DNA of 35,354 nucleotides from assembly GCA_000309865.1 (NCBI GenBank), contig AMGN01000014.1, positions 1-35,354 of the forward strand, read 5' to 3'. Below the pieces are notes generated by a model, which did no database searches, was not told the origin of the DNA, and saw nothing but the letters and a program-made list of their open reading frames with translations. Position 1 is the first letter of the stretch, and each line of letters opens with the position of its first letter. A program made the translations under genes and the position numbers. Origin of the DNA: Methanobacterium sp. Maddingley MBC34 (GTDB lineage Archaea; Methanobacteriota; Methanobacteria; Methanobacteriales; Methanobacteriaceae). This document shows positions 27,212 through 35,354 of this stretch, piece by piece.

Positions 27212-28177
27212 ATGTCATTGGTCATAAACACCACCACACCGGAAGGAATAGTCTTAGCTGCAGATAGCAGACAAAGTTATCGTAATATGAAGGGCATGGC
27301 CCGTATTGGCAGTGAAAACGCCATTAAACTCTTCCAGATCAATCGAAGGATCGGGGTGGGCATAACTGGCCTGGCCTTCCTCCCTGAAGGAGGGGTGCAG
27401 AAGAATGTCAGCCAGTACATTGAAGAGTTCCGACGATCCTCCAAGGTTAAGGACATGGAGGTAAAGGATGTGGCACGGAAGCTGCACCACCTCTTCAACG
27501 ACAAATACCACTGGAAAGAACAGTTAGGTCAGATAAAAGCCAACATCCAGAATGACCTGAACTCCAAGGGATGCACCGTGCTGGAGATGAAAATGGAAGA
27601 CCAGCTATTAAAATTCAGCTTCAAAACTCCACAGGGAACCATTGAAAATGGTGTAGCCCGGGCCGACCCCATTGAAATACTGGTGGCAGGTTACAACCCC
27701 GACGGAACCCACCAGGTTCACAGTGTGTCCATACCAGGACCCACACAGAAACTCAGGGACAGTAAAAAGCCAGGCATGGAATACGGAAGTTCATGGCTTG
27801 GCCAGGGAGACGTGGCCGCCAGGATAGTGCTGGGATTTGATGGCAGGATCCAGAATGTGGACTTTGTTAAAGAGGCAGTCCAGGCCCGTAGCGAGCAGGA
27901 AATCCAGGCTCAACTGAGAGGATTGGAATACGCCATCCAGTGGGGAACCATGACCCTGCAGGATGCCATTGACTTCGCCACACTGATGATCCAGACCACA
28001 AGTGCCATACAACGCTTCAGTGATGGTATTAACGCCGACCCCGGGGACATGCCGGGCGTGGGAGGGCCAATTGACTTGGCAGTCATCACCCCTGACCATG
28101 GCTTTGTTTGGGTTAAGAAAAAGCAGTTAAAATTCGTTGATTGTGAGGTTGATCTGGACAACGAACCATTCCTTTAA
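27212..28177 (+). CDS. Proteasome beta/Anbu-like Ntn-hydrolase
   Basis: 321 residues. The start SLVINTTTPEGIVLAADSR aligns with the beta-subunit start TTTVGI...GVVLAADRR, and with Ser2 as residue 1 the conserved Asp falls exactly at 17. The following IKLFQINRRIGVGITGL matches the Lys33 strand KKLFQI...G (here Lys38 of the mature chain, after a five-residue insert). GPIDLAVITPDHGFVWV matches the C-terminal IDVAVITRKDGYVQL. A central insert (about 80-185) makes it about 100 residues longer than proteasomal beta subunits. Met removal would expose Ser, giving a Ser-nucleophile Ntn peptidase as in some Anbu proteins. Stands alone; GAAGGT lies upstream of the ATG. Confidence 0.76.
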   Translation: MSLVINTTTPEGIVLAADSRQSYRNMKGMARIGSENAIKLFQINRRIGVGITGLAFLPEGGVQKNVSQYIEEFRRSSKVKDMEVKDVARKLHHLFNDKYHWKEQLGQIKANIQNDLNSKGCTVLEMKMEDQLLKFSFKTPQGTIENGVARADPIEILVAGYNPDGTHQVHSVSIPGPTQKLRDSKKPGMEYGSSWLGQGDVAARIVLGFDGRIQNVDFVKEAVQARSEQEIQAQLRGLEYAIQWGTMTLQDAIDFATLMIQTTSAIQRFSDGINADPGDMPGVGGPIDLAVITPDHGFVWVKKKQLKFVDCEVDLDNEPFL

Positions 28178-28305
28178 TCAGAGTATATTTCATTAAAATA
28201 ACTGGGTTAATTAATAATTAGGTCCATAAATTAATTAAATCCCAATTTATTCATTGTCCCAATTTATTCATTGAAATATATTCACACCTCAAATGGGGAG
28301 TTAAA

Positions 28306-29004
28306 ATGTCTGATCTGGCAAGTCTTTTAGCAATAACCATACCACTTTCCTGGGCTGCAGCAGTGAGCCCAGTGACCCTGTCCATTTTTCTGGTTATAAT
28401 GTCCATGGCTAAAAAACCCAGACTGGCTGGTTTTTCATTTTACATGGGAGCCATCGTGGTTCTTCTGGTAACCGTCATCATTGGAATCTTTTTGGGTCAA
28501 AAATTAAGTGCCTCTGGTCATGCGGACCCTGTCACCATGGCCGCTATAGATATTTTCCTGGGTGCTGTGCTGTTTCTTCTTGGATTTAGAAACATGGTAA
28601 GCAAGGAACATGGCCGAAGTAACAATATTTTGAATCGCCTGCAGGTAGATCCAAAAACCGGTAAAGTGCGTCAGTTCATCAAATACTTTTCCATTGGAAT
28701 TATAGCATTTCTGATGAATTTTAGCACCGCCATCTTTGTCCTGGCAGTGGGACGCACCATAGGCGTAGCCAACTCAGGTTTCACCAACGATACTGCATCC
28801 GTTCTCATTTTAATTCTCATCACCCTTTTAATAATAGAAATACCACTAGTATTCTTCATTCTCATGCCAGATAAGGCCCAAAAAGTTCTGAATCCAGTTA
28901 ATGAATGGATCTCCAACCATGGCAACCTGGTGACCGGAATTTTCTGCATTGCCATTGGGTTTTTCGTGGTTTACAGTGGACTGCAGAAACTGGGAATAAC
29001 CTAA
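28306..29004 (+). CDS. GAP/Sap-family integral membrane protein (LysE-like superfamily)
   Basis: 232 residues with six membrane segments: LLAITIPLSWAAAVSPVTLS, GFSFYMGAIVVLLVTVIIGI, AAIDIFLGAVLFLLGFRN, YFSIGIIAFLMNFSTAIFVL, VLILILITLLIIEIPLVFFI and LVTGIFCIAIGFFVVYSGLQ. The AAAVSPVTLSIFLVIM segment with its conserved SP, and the polar loop between helices 3 and 4, fit the GAP (sulfolipid-1-addressing protein-like) family; the substrate is unknown. GGGGAG lies 6 bases before the ATG. The methyltransferase gene begins 42 bases after its stop on the same strand, so they may share a transcript. Confidence 0.75.
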   Translation: MSDLASLLAITIPLSWAAAVSPVTLSIFLVIMSMAKKPRLAGFSFYMGAIVVLLVTVIIGIFLGQKLSASGHADPVTMAAIDIFLGAVLFLLGFRNMVSKEHGRSNNILNRLQVDPKTGKVRQFIKYFSIGIIAFLMNFSTAIFVLAVGRTIGVANSGFTNDTASVLILILITLLIIEIPLVFFILMPDKAQKVLNPVNEWISNHGNLVTGIFCIAIGFFVVYSGLQKLGIT

Positions 29005-29046
29005 GTCAAGCAATTAAATCCCCACTCATAATAGGATGTGTTTTAA

Positions 29047-29123
29047 TGGATAATCTCTCATTTGACCAGTATATAAAAACTTTCGATAGTTTCGGACGAT
29101 ATTCTGAAGAATAGAGCCACCAG
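29047..29123 (+). other. 5' part of the methyltransferase gene, ending in an in-frame TAG
   Basis: From the ATG at 29047 the frame reads MDNLSFDQYIKTFDSFGRYSEE, then TAG (29112-29114), then SHQ and runs on without a break into the methyltransferase at 29124. The FDQYIKTFDSF-x(4)-SEE-x-SHQ pattern resembles the N-terminus of histamine N-methyltransferase (KYVESFRRFLNHSTEHQ), so both sides of the TAG belong to one gene. Confidence 0.75.
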
Positions 29124-29858
29124 TTGAAACACTTACTCCATATCGGAAATCAGCACTTAAAAAAGGGATTTTCTGTTCTGGACATTGGCGCCGGAACTGG
29201 ATTTTTTATTAGGGACTTTTTAAAAGGATTCAAACCAAGAGCTTCCAGTTACACTGCCATAGAACCTTCAAAAGAACATGTGCATAAAATTAAGCAGAAC
29301 TTCCAGGCCATTCCCCTAGAATTAGAGATCTACAATGAAATTTTCACCCCTCAAACTGATTTTAAACAAAAATTTGACCTTATTGTCATGTCCCACTCGT
29401 TATACTGGTTTATGCCCGACCCGGAACCCTATATTTTAAATGCTCTTAAATTATTAGAGGAAGATGGTGTTGCGGTGATGTACCTCCAAACACCTTATTC
29501 TGCTTCTCATATCTTAAACCTCTTATTTAAAAATGTACTTCCCGAAAACAGAACTCCAAACCATGAAATAAATAGTTGGACCATTCTGGATATCCTGGAT
29601 GAGAATAATATCCATTATAAGATTTCCAATCTTCCCGGAACATTTAATGGGAATCACTTGTTCAAACCGGGACATAAGGAACTTTTACACGAACTTATAT
29701 CATTTTTCCTATCAATTCAAGCTGAATCAACCGATTATATAACGCTTAAACGGGCTGAAGAAGCTTTGAATAAGCTATCTTACAAAAATGGTGAGAATGT
29801 TAAATTGAATTTGGAAGTAGGTGCCATTACCGTGTTAGGAGGTATTCCTAAATTTTAA
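29124..29858 (+). CDS. SAM-dependent methyltransferase, histamine N-methyltransferase-like
   Basis: 244 residues from the TTG at 29124, ten bases after an in-frame TAG; the intended gene probably begins at ATG 29047 (270 codons). The SAM-binding motif I FSVLDIGAGTGFFIRDFL is followed by the acidic YTAIEPSKEHV strand (motif II) and DLIVMSHSLYWFMPDPEPYI (motif IV/post-I). The order and spacing recall HNMT and related class I small-molecule methyltransferases (IKILSIGGGAGEIDLQIL, VVEPSAEQI, FIHMIQMLYYVKD). The substrate is not predictable. The remaining frame is intact to the stop at 29858. It is AT-richer than its neighbours. Either reinitiation at TTG, readthrough of TAG, or a recent loss of function applies. 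Confidence 0.82.
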   Translation: MKHLLHIGNQHLKKGFSVLDIGAGTGFFIRDFLKGFKPRASSYTAIEPSKEHVHKIKQNFQAIPLELEIYNEIFTPQTDFKQKFDLIVMSHSLYWFMPDPEPYILNALKLLEEDGVAVMYLQTPYSASHILNLLFKNVLPENRTPNHEINSWTILDILDENNIHYKISNLPGTFNGNHLFKPGHKELLHELISFFLSIQAESTDYITLKRAEEALNKLSYKNGENVKLNLEVGAITVLGGIPKF

Positions 29859-29910
29859 TAATATGCCTTATTTTAACATGACCCCCGACGAATGAAATTT
29901 AGCAGGGTAT

Positions 29911-31212
29911 TTATACCAGGTACATCTCTTCAGCGCGCCTTAGAAGTTCTTCACGGAATTTAGGATGGGCAATGTTAATTATTTCATACGCCCTTTCACG
30001 GGTGGATTTTCCCTTGAGATTGGCCACTCCATACTCTGTTACCAGGTAATGGGTGTCCATGCGGGGTGTGGTGACCATGGCCCCTGGATCTAAATGGTCC
30101 ACCACCCGTGATATGGCACCGTTTTTAGCGGTGGAGTAGAATGCCAGTATCGACTTGCCTTCTTTGGAGTCGAACGCTCCTCGAACAAAATCAAGCTGCC
30201 CCCCGGTTCCACTGTACTGATGGCCAGCCAGGTACTCTGCATTGCATTGACCCAGAATATCTACTTGGATGAGGGAATTTATGGATATCATACGGTCATT
30301 TTTGGCTATCACTCCCGGGTTGTTCACATAGGAGCAGGGGTAGCTTTCCATGGCCGGATTCTGGTTCATGAACTCCAGCATCTCCTGGTCCCCCTGGGCC
30401 ACGGTGAACACGTGCTTACGTGGGTGGAGCGTTTTCTTTTCCCCGGTTACAACTCCCTCCTTTATGAGGTGAACCATTCCCGGTCCAAATACTTCGGTGT
30501 GGATGCCCAGATCGTTATGGTTTTCCAGTTGTTGGGCCACGGCATTGGGGAGTACACCGATACCCATCTGGATGGTTGCACCATCCGGCACTAATTCAGA
30601 TATTTTTTTACCAATGATATCTGCCTCAGGCTGTTTATATCCACAGGGGAAGTCAGGAATGGTTTGGTGGTTTTCCACCACTGCATCCACCTCTGAAATG
30701 TGGATCAAGGAATCACCAAATACACGGGGCATGTTACGGTTCACTTCCACTATTAAAACCCGGGCTGCGCGGGCTGCGGTGGAGGTGAAGTCGTTGGCTG
30801 TTCCAAAAGAAAAATAACCTGCATCATCCATTGGTGAAACCGTGGTTATGCACACATCAACCCCAATGAACTCTTCCAGGAGTCGGGGTATTTGATGTAG
30901 GTGGTTGGGAACGTAATAGTTAAGCCCGGCACTAACCAGGCCCCTGGTACCAGAATCCACGAATCCACAGTAGGCTTCCACACAGTCCATCAAATCAGGG
31001 GCCAGGATGGTTGAACAGACAGAATCCAGGGGTAGTACTGAGAACATTCTCATTTTTTCAAGATCACCCTCCCGGAGACATTCAGCCACCGCCTTGAGGA
31101 GGGCTGGTGGTTCGGCCATGGTGAGTCCATGGACCAGCATGTCCCCTTTTCGGATTAACTTAACTGCTTCTTCTGGTGTGGTTAATTTTCTCCTGTATTC
31201 TTTTTTATACAC
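29911..31212 (-). CDS. Acetyl-CoA hydrolase/transferase, 4-hydroxybutyrate CoA-transferase-like
   Basis: 433 residues, full length for the Cat1/AbfT class. GTG start at 31212 with AAGGGGG 7 bases upstream. N-terminal half: EEAVKLIRKGDMLVHGLTMA, VCITTVSPMDDAGYFSFG. C-terminal half: IQMGIGVLPNAVAQQL, the catalytic glutamate in LGIHTEVFGPGMVHL, and GTGGQLDFVRGAF, then PRMDTHYLVTEYGVANLKGK, all family hallmarks. It moves CoA between acyl-CoA and a carboxylate, via a glutamyl-CoA intermediate. The substrate (acetate, butyrate, 4-hydroxybutyrate or succinate) cannot be read from sequence. No partner gene of a butyrate or 4-hydroxybutyrate pathway is in the window. Convergent with the methyltransferase, 52 bases between stops. 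Confidence 0.9.
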   Translation of the reverse strand: MYKKEYRRKLTTPEEAVKLIRKGDMLVHGLTMAEPPALLKAVAECLREGDLEKMRMFSVLPLDSVCSTILAPDLMDCVEAYCGFVDSGTRGLVSAGLNYYVPNHLHQIPRLLEEFIGVDVCITTVSPMDDAGYFSFGTANDFTSTAARAARVLIVEVNRNMPRVFGDSLIHISEVDAVVENHQTIPDFPCGYKQPEADIIGKKISELVPDGATIQMGIGVLPNAVAQQLENHNDLGIHTEVFGPGMVHLIKEGVVTGEKKTLHPRKHVFTVAQGDQEMLEFMNQNPAMESYPCSYVNNPGVIAKNDRMISINSLIQVDILGQCNAEYLAGHQYSGTGGQLDFVRGAFDSKEGKSILAFYSTAKNGAISRVVDHLDPGAMVTTPRMDTHYLVTEYGVANLKGKSTRERAYEIINIAHPKFREELLRRAEEMYLV

Positions 31213-31297
31213 TTAAAAACCCCCTTAAGTTCCCTTTTTAAGTTTATTTCAGCGTGTTTTTAAAAAGTGGCATGGAATTAAATTAATATCATTTTTT

Positions 31298-31927
31298 TTA
31301 TTCTGTATTTTCCTTTGATCCAACTCCTAGAAGGTATCCTCCGAATCCCAGTAACCATAGGACAACAGGATAGGCCACCCATCTTTCCACTCCACCCCCA
31401 CCCAGTACTGGCATGAACATGCTGGATGTAAAGAGGAAGAACAGGCAAATGATTCCAAAAATGAGTGTTATGTATTTAAGTGGTGATTTAATTAATCGGT
31501 AGGAGTAGATAGCAGATAAACCCCCGCTGATGAAGGTGGTGAGGGAAACTATGGGATGTTGAGGGGTTATATTACCTGGGAATATTCCCACGCCCAGAAT
31601 TCCCAGTCCCAGTAATCCTATTAATATCCCAGCTATCTTATCGTTGTAATATTTGAAAAGGAAATAATTACCCACCAGTATCATGATTCCGGCAATTATC
31701 ATGGTAAGGTTGAATATAGTTGCCGATGGCTGAGTTATGATACTGTTGGGTGGTACTGTGGATCCCAAATCACTGATCATGCTTTTAGCTGTGGTATAAG
31801 TGAGTTCTTCGGGGTAAAAAATTTCTCCAGTTATTATCCCCATTAAAACCACAGAAGCAGCCAGGAAGAAAAGAATTCCAGCCAGGGTAAGGTTGGAGTT
31901 ATTGGATGGTTCCTTTATATTGGTCAT
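31298..31927 (-). CDS. DUF998 family integral membrane protein
   Basis: 209 residues from the ATG at 31927; an ATG three codons earlier is too close to the GGA at 31938-31940. Six membrane segments: LAGILFFLAASVVLMGIITG, IFNLTMIIAGIMILVGNYFL, IAGILIGLLGLGILGVGIFP, IVSLTTFISGGLSAIYSYRL, YITLIFGIICLFFLFTSSMF and VAYPVVLWLLGFGGYLLGVG. The motif ISDLGST in the first loop, and FPGNITPQHPIVSLTTFISG, are typical of DUF998. Function unknown. The 85 bases to the upstream CoA-transferase gene have no visible regulatory element. Confidence 0.75.
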   Translation of the reverse strand: MTNIKEPSNNSNLTLAGILFFLAASVVLMGIITGEIFYPEELTYTTAKSMISDLGSTVPPNSIITQPSATIFNLTMIIAGIMILVGNYFLFKYYNDKIAGILIGLLGLGILGVGIFPGNITPQHPIVSLTTFISGGLSAIYSYRLIKSPLKYITLIFGIICLFFLFTSSMFMPVLGGGGVERWVAYPVVLWLLGFGGYLLGVGSKENTE

Positions 31928-32113
31928 GATAATCATTCCAAGTCAATTATTTTGAGACAAAGTTATAGACTAATTTAATAGAATAATATATTCATGGCAT
32001 TATTAGATTTTATTCGTTCCATAACTCCTTTGTTAAAATCAGGAAAAAAATACAATCTAATTGTACCCAGCATTCTAATTATTATGGGAGGAATAAACCA
32101 TATTGATAATTCA

Positions 32114-32905
32114 CTACAACAACGGTTTACTGGCTATGAAAATACCATTATCCTTGGTGATCTTAATCATTCCGTCTCTTTCTATGATATATACAATGAA
32201 ATTCTCAAAATCTTTCCGCTTCTGACCTTTTATGGTCTCATTATTTCCAAAGGAAAGAATATAATCCACCAGAGGACCAGCTTCAGTTACTTCCAGACCA
32301 TCAGGATATTCAATCATCTGCACCTGGTCAAAAGATTCACTTAACTGTTTTTCTCCATTTTCCAAGCCAAAAGCACGCGCTATTGGTTCTAAAGAATAAT
32401 AAATCTTATCATCATAGGCAAAGACCAGTTCACTTAACTCCTTCATGTTGTCCAGTCCAAATGTGGTGGCATACAGTGCACCATCACTTTTAAGAACCCT
32501 GCTTATCTCCGATATAGCCTTTTTCCTGTCGGGAATGTGGTAGAGCATTAAATTGGCAATTACAATGTCCAGAGAATCATCAGGGTAGGGAATTTCCTGA
32601 GCATCCAGTACCTGGTATTCAAACCGGTCTGCATTATTACCCAATACATTATGCGCGTCAGAGAGCATCCCTTGAGAAAAATCTGATAAAATGATGTGGG
32701 CATCTTCCGGTATTCGGTTTGAGTTAGCTTTCCATAAAAGTCCATTACCACATCCAATCTCCAGTAGCCTTGCGTTAGGCGGAAACCGGATCTGGTCAAA
32801 AATCCATAAAAGCCAGGAATAAGGGTTGATTTTAAATCTTTTGCTTAATTCCACCCGGGCCATGAAATTCTTTGAATTTGAATACTGTTCTTTGAGTAAA
32901 CTCAT
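32114..32905 (-). CDS. Class I SAM-dependent methyltransferase
   Basis: 263 residues from the ATG at 32905, which has GAGG six bases upstream; the frame reaches back to a TTG at 32989, but the ribosome site decides for MSLLKEQYSN. Motif I ARLLEIGCGNGLLWKAN, motif II IILSDFSQGML, DAQEIPYPDDSLDIVIANLM (motif IV), YHIPDRKKAISEISRVLKSD (post-motif helix of Methyltransf_11/25 family). The substrate is unknown. The C-terminal part (NNETIKGQKRKDFENFIVYI) is a typical cap. Monocistronic; the plus-strand region 31994-32344 opposite its end is a shadow. Upstream, 32906-33437 holds only AT-rich sequence and the leader of the surface protein. Confidence 0.86.
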   Translation of the reverse strand: MSLLKEQYSNSKNFMARVELSKRFKINPYSWLLWIFDQIRFPPNARLLEIGCGNGLLWKANSNRIPEDAHIILSDFSQGMLSDAHNVLGNNADRFEYQVLDAQEIPYPDDSLDIVIANLMLYHIPDRKKAISEISRVLKSDGALYATTFGLDNMKELSELVFAYDDKIYYSLEPIARAFGLENGEKQLSESFDQVQMIEYPDGLEVTEAGPLVDYILSFGNNETIKGQKRKDFENFIVYIIERDGMIKITKDNGIFIASKPLL

Positions 32906-33168
32906 TTTTTCCTCATTCCCCCATTTAATACCCTTAATCTTATTTCTATTGTATGATAATGTAGCCCTCGAATAATTAATATCTTGCAATTTTTTTTATA
33001 ATCCCCACATGCCAAGGTTCTGTTAAATTTTTTTGTGGTTAGTATAATTTTATGACAATAAACTTGAATTTATGTAATAAAGTACTCAAGTAACAATCAT
33101 TGTTAACCTATGAACAAGAAACAACGGCCAAGACTGGCTGAAAATGTGGCGGTGTATATATTCGTACC

Positions 33169-33216
33169 AGAATGATTTGAAATCTCTTTATTATTTTTTA
33201 ATATTTGAATCATTCT
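33169..33216. repeat. Inverted repeat AGAATGATT / AATCATTCT upstream of the surface protein gene
   Basis: AGAATGATT at 33169-33177 and AATCATTCT at 33208-33216 are perfect 9-base inverted arms with a 30-base AT-rich loop; the arms extend imperfectly by four more bases. It lies about 220 bases before the surface gene and 260 after the methyltransferase start region, so it might be an operator, or a recombination remnant. Elsewhere in 32906-33437 I see nothing gene-like. Confidence 0.45.
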
Positions 33217-33437
33217 GTGTTGTTTACCAATAAAATGTTGTAACGGATGACAATATTTTAAAGAACCATCAAAATTTTATTTAAACACATTTAATTAAAT
33301 ATTCAAACGTATTTTTCATTTTAAACCAAGTTTTTATAATTTTAATTTAGAAAAATTTTAATATTAGTGATTATTAACTGTGAGTGAATAATAAATAAAA
33401 CATATTCATTGTTAATGAACGAATCAGCATAAAGGAG

Positions 33438-35354
33438 GTGAAAACGTTAAAAAAGGAATAACTGCAAATAAAATCTTCATTTCTCTACTGATTCTTATCA
33501 TGGTGTTCGTTTTTGGTGCTAGTGCTGTTTCTGCAGCTGATACTAGCCAATCCAGTGATTATGTACACAATCAAAATTTATCTTCAGATGAACCATCCAA
33601 TATTACTATTTCTGGTCAGGTAAGTTATTGCTCAGATGGAAGCCCTTTTGAAGGGGCTGCAGTCTCAGTTGATGAAAATGGGACCCACATCACCAATACT
33701 ACTACCCTAGCAGACGGTAGTTACACTTTAAACTTCCAGAGCATCAGCAAGGATTTCACATTAACTGCAAGTTACAATGGCCACAAACCAACATCCCAAG
33801 AAATCACTGTAGAAGCAAATTCGGATGGAAGTTACTATGGAATTGGAAACTTCAAACTAGGAAATAATGATGCATACGTCTATAAAGGATGGGAAACCGA
33901 CTCTTCACAGATAATTACATTCTCAGATGGAACAAACATCGATGGAACTGCATCAAATGCTCGAACAACAATTGCATCAGGTATAACTTATGCTACAAGT
34001 CACCCTGGTGTAAATACAGTATACATCGCCCCGGGTACCTACAATGAACATGGTATAACTATCTCCTCATCTGTTAAATTATGTGGTGAAGATCCAAATA
34101 CGACCATAATCGATGGCCAACACAATAGTGAGGGTATATTCACCGTAAACGCAGGAAATGTCACCATGGAAAACCTGACAATGGTTAATGGAAATCATTT
34201 TTATGGTGGTGCTATTTACAACACTGGAGGGAATTTGAACATTACTGACTGTATCTTCAAAAGCAACACTGCCGACGGTAGTCCTTATGGAATGGGTGGT
34301 GCTATCTACAATTACATTTCCCTTATTGTAAATATCACTAACTGTACTTTTGAGAGTAATTACGCAAGTGATTATGGTGGTGCTATTTCTAATGCGTGGA
34401 ATTGTACTTGCAATGTGAATGGAAGTACTTTTATAAGTAATTCCGCTTCTACGAATGGTGGTGCTATCAGCAGTAATGGTCAATTAACGGTTATGAATAG
34501 TAATTTCGAAAATAACTCCGCTGGAACTGGTTACGGGAAAGGTCAAGGTGGAGCAATTGCCCGGAACGATGGAACCTGCGAGTTACATTTTAACAGATTC
34601 TATGGAAACACCGGAAGTACTGCTAGTGAAATTTTCTGTGGTGCTTCAAATCCTTCAGGAAGCGTGAATGCCACATACAACTGGTGGGGTTCAAATAACA
34701 GCCCTTCTACATTGAAATTTTATAGTATTGTTTACTATAGTCCCTGGATTGTCCTGACCGCTACTGCAAATCCTACAACCATCAAACAAGGTGAAAGCGC
34801 AACAATTACTGCAAATTTACTGTATGATAATGGAATTTTATCACATCCCAATGATCTTCTATCTTATTATCACGACCCGGCAAACGGCCATGTACCCGAT
34901 GGTATTCTGGCTACTTTCAGTACCAGTAATGTGCCCTCTTTAGGTACATTGGATCCTGCAACAAGTACTACAAAGAACGGGACTACTACATCATCCTTCA
35001 GAGGCACCAGCGCAGGTACAGCTAATATAAACGTGAACGTGGATGGTGTTTCCAAGTTAGTATCCGTTACAATTGAGAGTGTGCCTGTGGCTGCAGATGA
35101 CACAGCAAACACCAACGAAGTAACAACACTGAACGGGAACGTATCTACCAACGACTTCCCTTCAACATACGGAACAAACAATTGGAACCTCCAAAACCCC
35201 CCAACGCATGGAACAATAACTTTCAATAGTGATGGGAGTTATTCTTACACACCCCACAATGATTACTTCGGACAAGATAGCTTCACTTACACTATAAGCG
35301 ACCAAAAACCACAAACATCCAACACAGCAACCGTAACCATACACATAAACGGCA
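33438..35354 (+). CDS. Adhesin-like surface protein, N-terminal part (runs off the right edge)
   Basis: 639 codons lie in the window and the frame is open at the end. The start is uncertain: GTG 33438 is in frame but overlaps the Shine-Dalgarno AAAGGAGGTG; a start where TTA now stands (33447) would be better placed. Residues 1-33 form a signal peptide (lysines, then IFISLLILIMVFVFGASAVS, cleavage after A-S-A). Next: a carboxypeptidase-regulatory-like domain (about 53-150; ISGQVSYCSDGSPFEGAAVS), a parallel beta-helix with GGAI(Y/S)N turns (about 160-435), an invasin-like Ig domain (ATANPTTIKQGESATITANL) and a cadherin-like/Big_9-type repeat (NDYFGQDSFTYTISD). It is presumably exported to the cell wall, typical of Methanobacteriales adhesin-like proteins. 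Confidence 0.86.

Noticed and set aside
31994..32344. 116-residue plus-strand open frame overlapping the methyltransferase end
   Set aside because: Two thirds of it is antisense to the methyltransferase coding region; no start signal or recognisable motif.
33121..33160. Possible small RNA with GCCA-AGAC-TGGC hairpin
   Set aside because: The stem is only four pairs, and no promoter or T-tract frames it convincingly.
34079..34483. 134-residue minus-strand frame (and others at 34870-35344)
   Set aside because: Thr/Ser/Ile-rich shadow of the repetitive Asn/Gly/Thr-coding surface protein gene.

Overview
The window looks like chromosomal DNA of a hydrogenotrophic methanogen of the order Methanobacteriales, most likely Methanobacterium or a close relative. 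The grounds are an FprA-type F420H2 oxidase divergent from the methanogen-specific regulator MsvR, an FmdE-family protein, an anaerobic-type CbiL, DUF4013 and DUF447 proteins, a tRNA without encoded CCA, TATA-type promoters in AT-rich spacers, and a large beta-helix adhesin-like surface protein at the right edge. No rRNA, CRISPR array, integrase or IS transposase was seen.

Layout. 1-1.7 kb: fprA (3' part outside the window) and msvR are divergent, with palindromic MsvR-type boxes between them. 1.9-4.3 kb (minus): a MetX-like alpha/beta hydrolase, then cbiL translationally coupled to a DUF447 gene. 4.7-12.0 kb (plus): a DinG/XPD-like Fe-S helicase followed by a 1804-residue DUF4011-helicase-Vsr-like-DUF3320 protein, the architecture of the Hhe anti-phage protein. 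12.0-13.3 kb: a YdeI-like gene, an AhpD-like gene and tRNA-Arg(TCG). 13.5-19.7 kb (all minus): DUF4013, fmdE with a flavin reductase, a UbiB-like kinase, ThrE and a second DUF4013. 19.9-24.6 kb (plus): hisF, an unrecognised 170-residue protein, and a TnrB-type ABC exporter pair followed by a decayed second copy of the 3' end of the 170-residue gene. 24.6-29.9 kb: a rhodanese, malic enzyme, a proteasome-beta/Anbu-like Ntn hydrolase, a GAP-family membrane protein and a HNMT-like methyltransferase. 29.9-32.9 kb (minus): a CoA-transferase, DUF998 and another methyltransferase. 33.4 kb to the end: the surface protein.

Points most worth following: (i) the helicase pair containing an Hhe-like protein whose nuclease core appears to have lost two of its usual polar residues; (ii) an ABC exporter bracketed by 128-bp imperfect direct repeats, one being the tail of a live gene and the other of a pseudogene; (iii) a malic enzyme whose conserved N-terminus is encoded but lacks any ATG/GTG/TTG start unless one base is added in a run of G; (iv) an in-frame TAG near the 5' end of an otherwise intact methyltransferase; (v) a proteasome-beta-like protein whose alignment puts Ser2, not a Thr, at the nucleophile position. 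All function calls come from reading motifs; no database search was possible.
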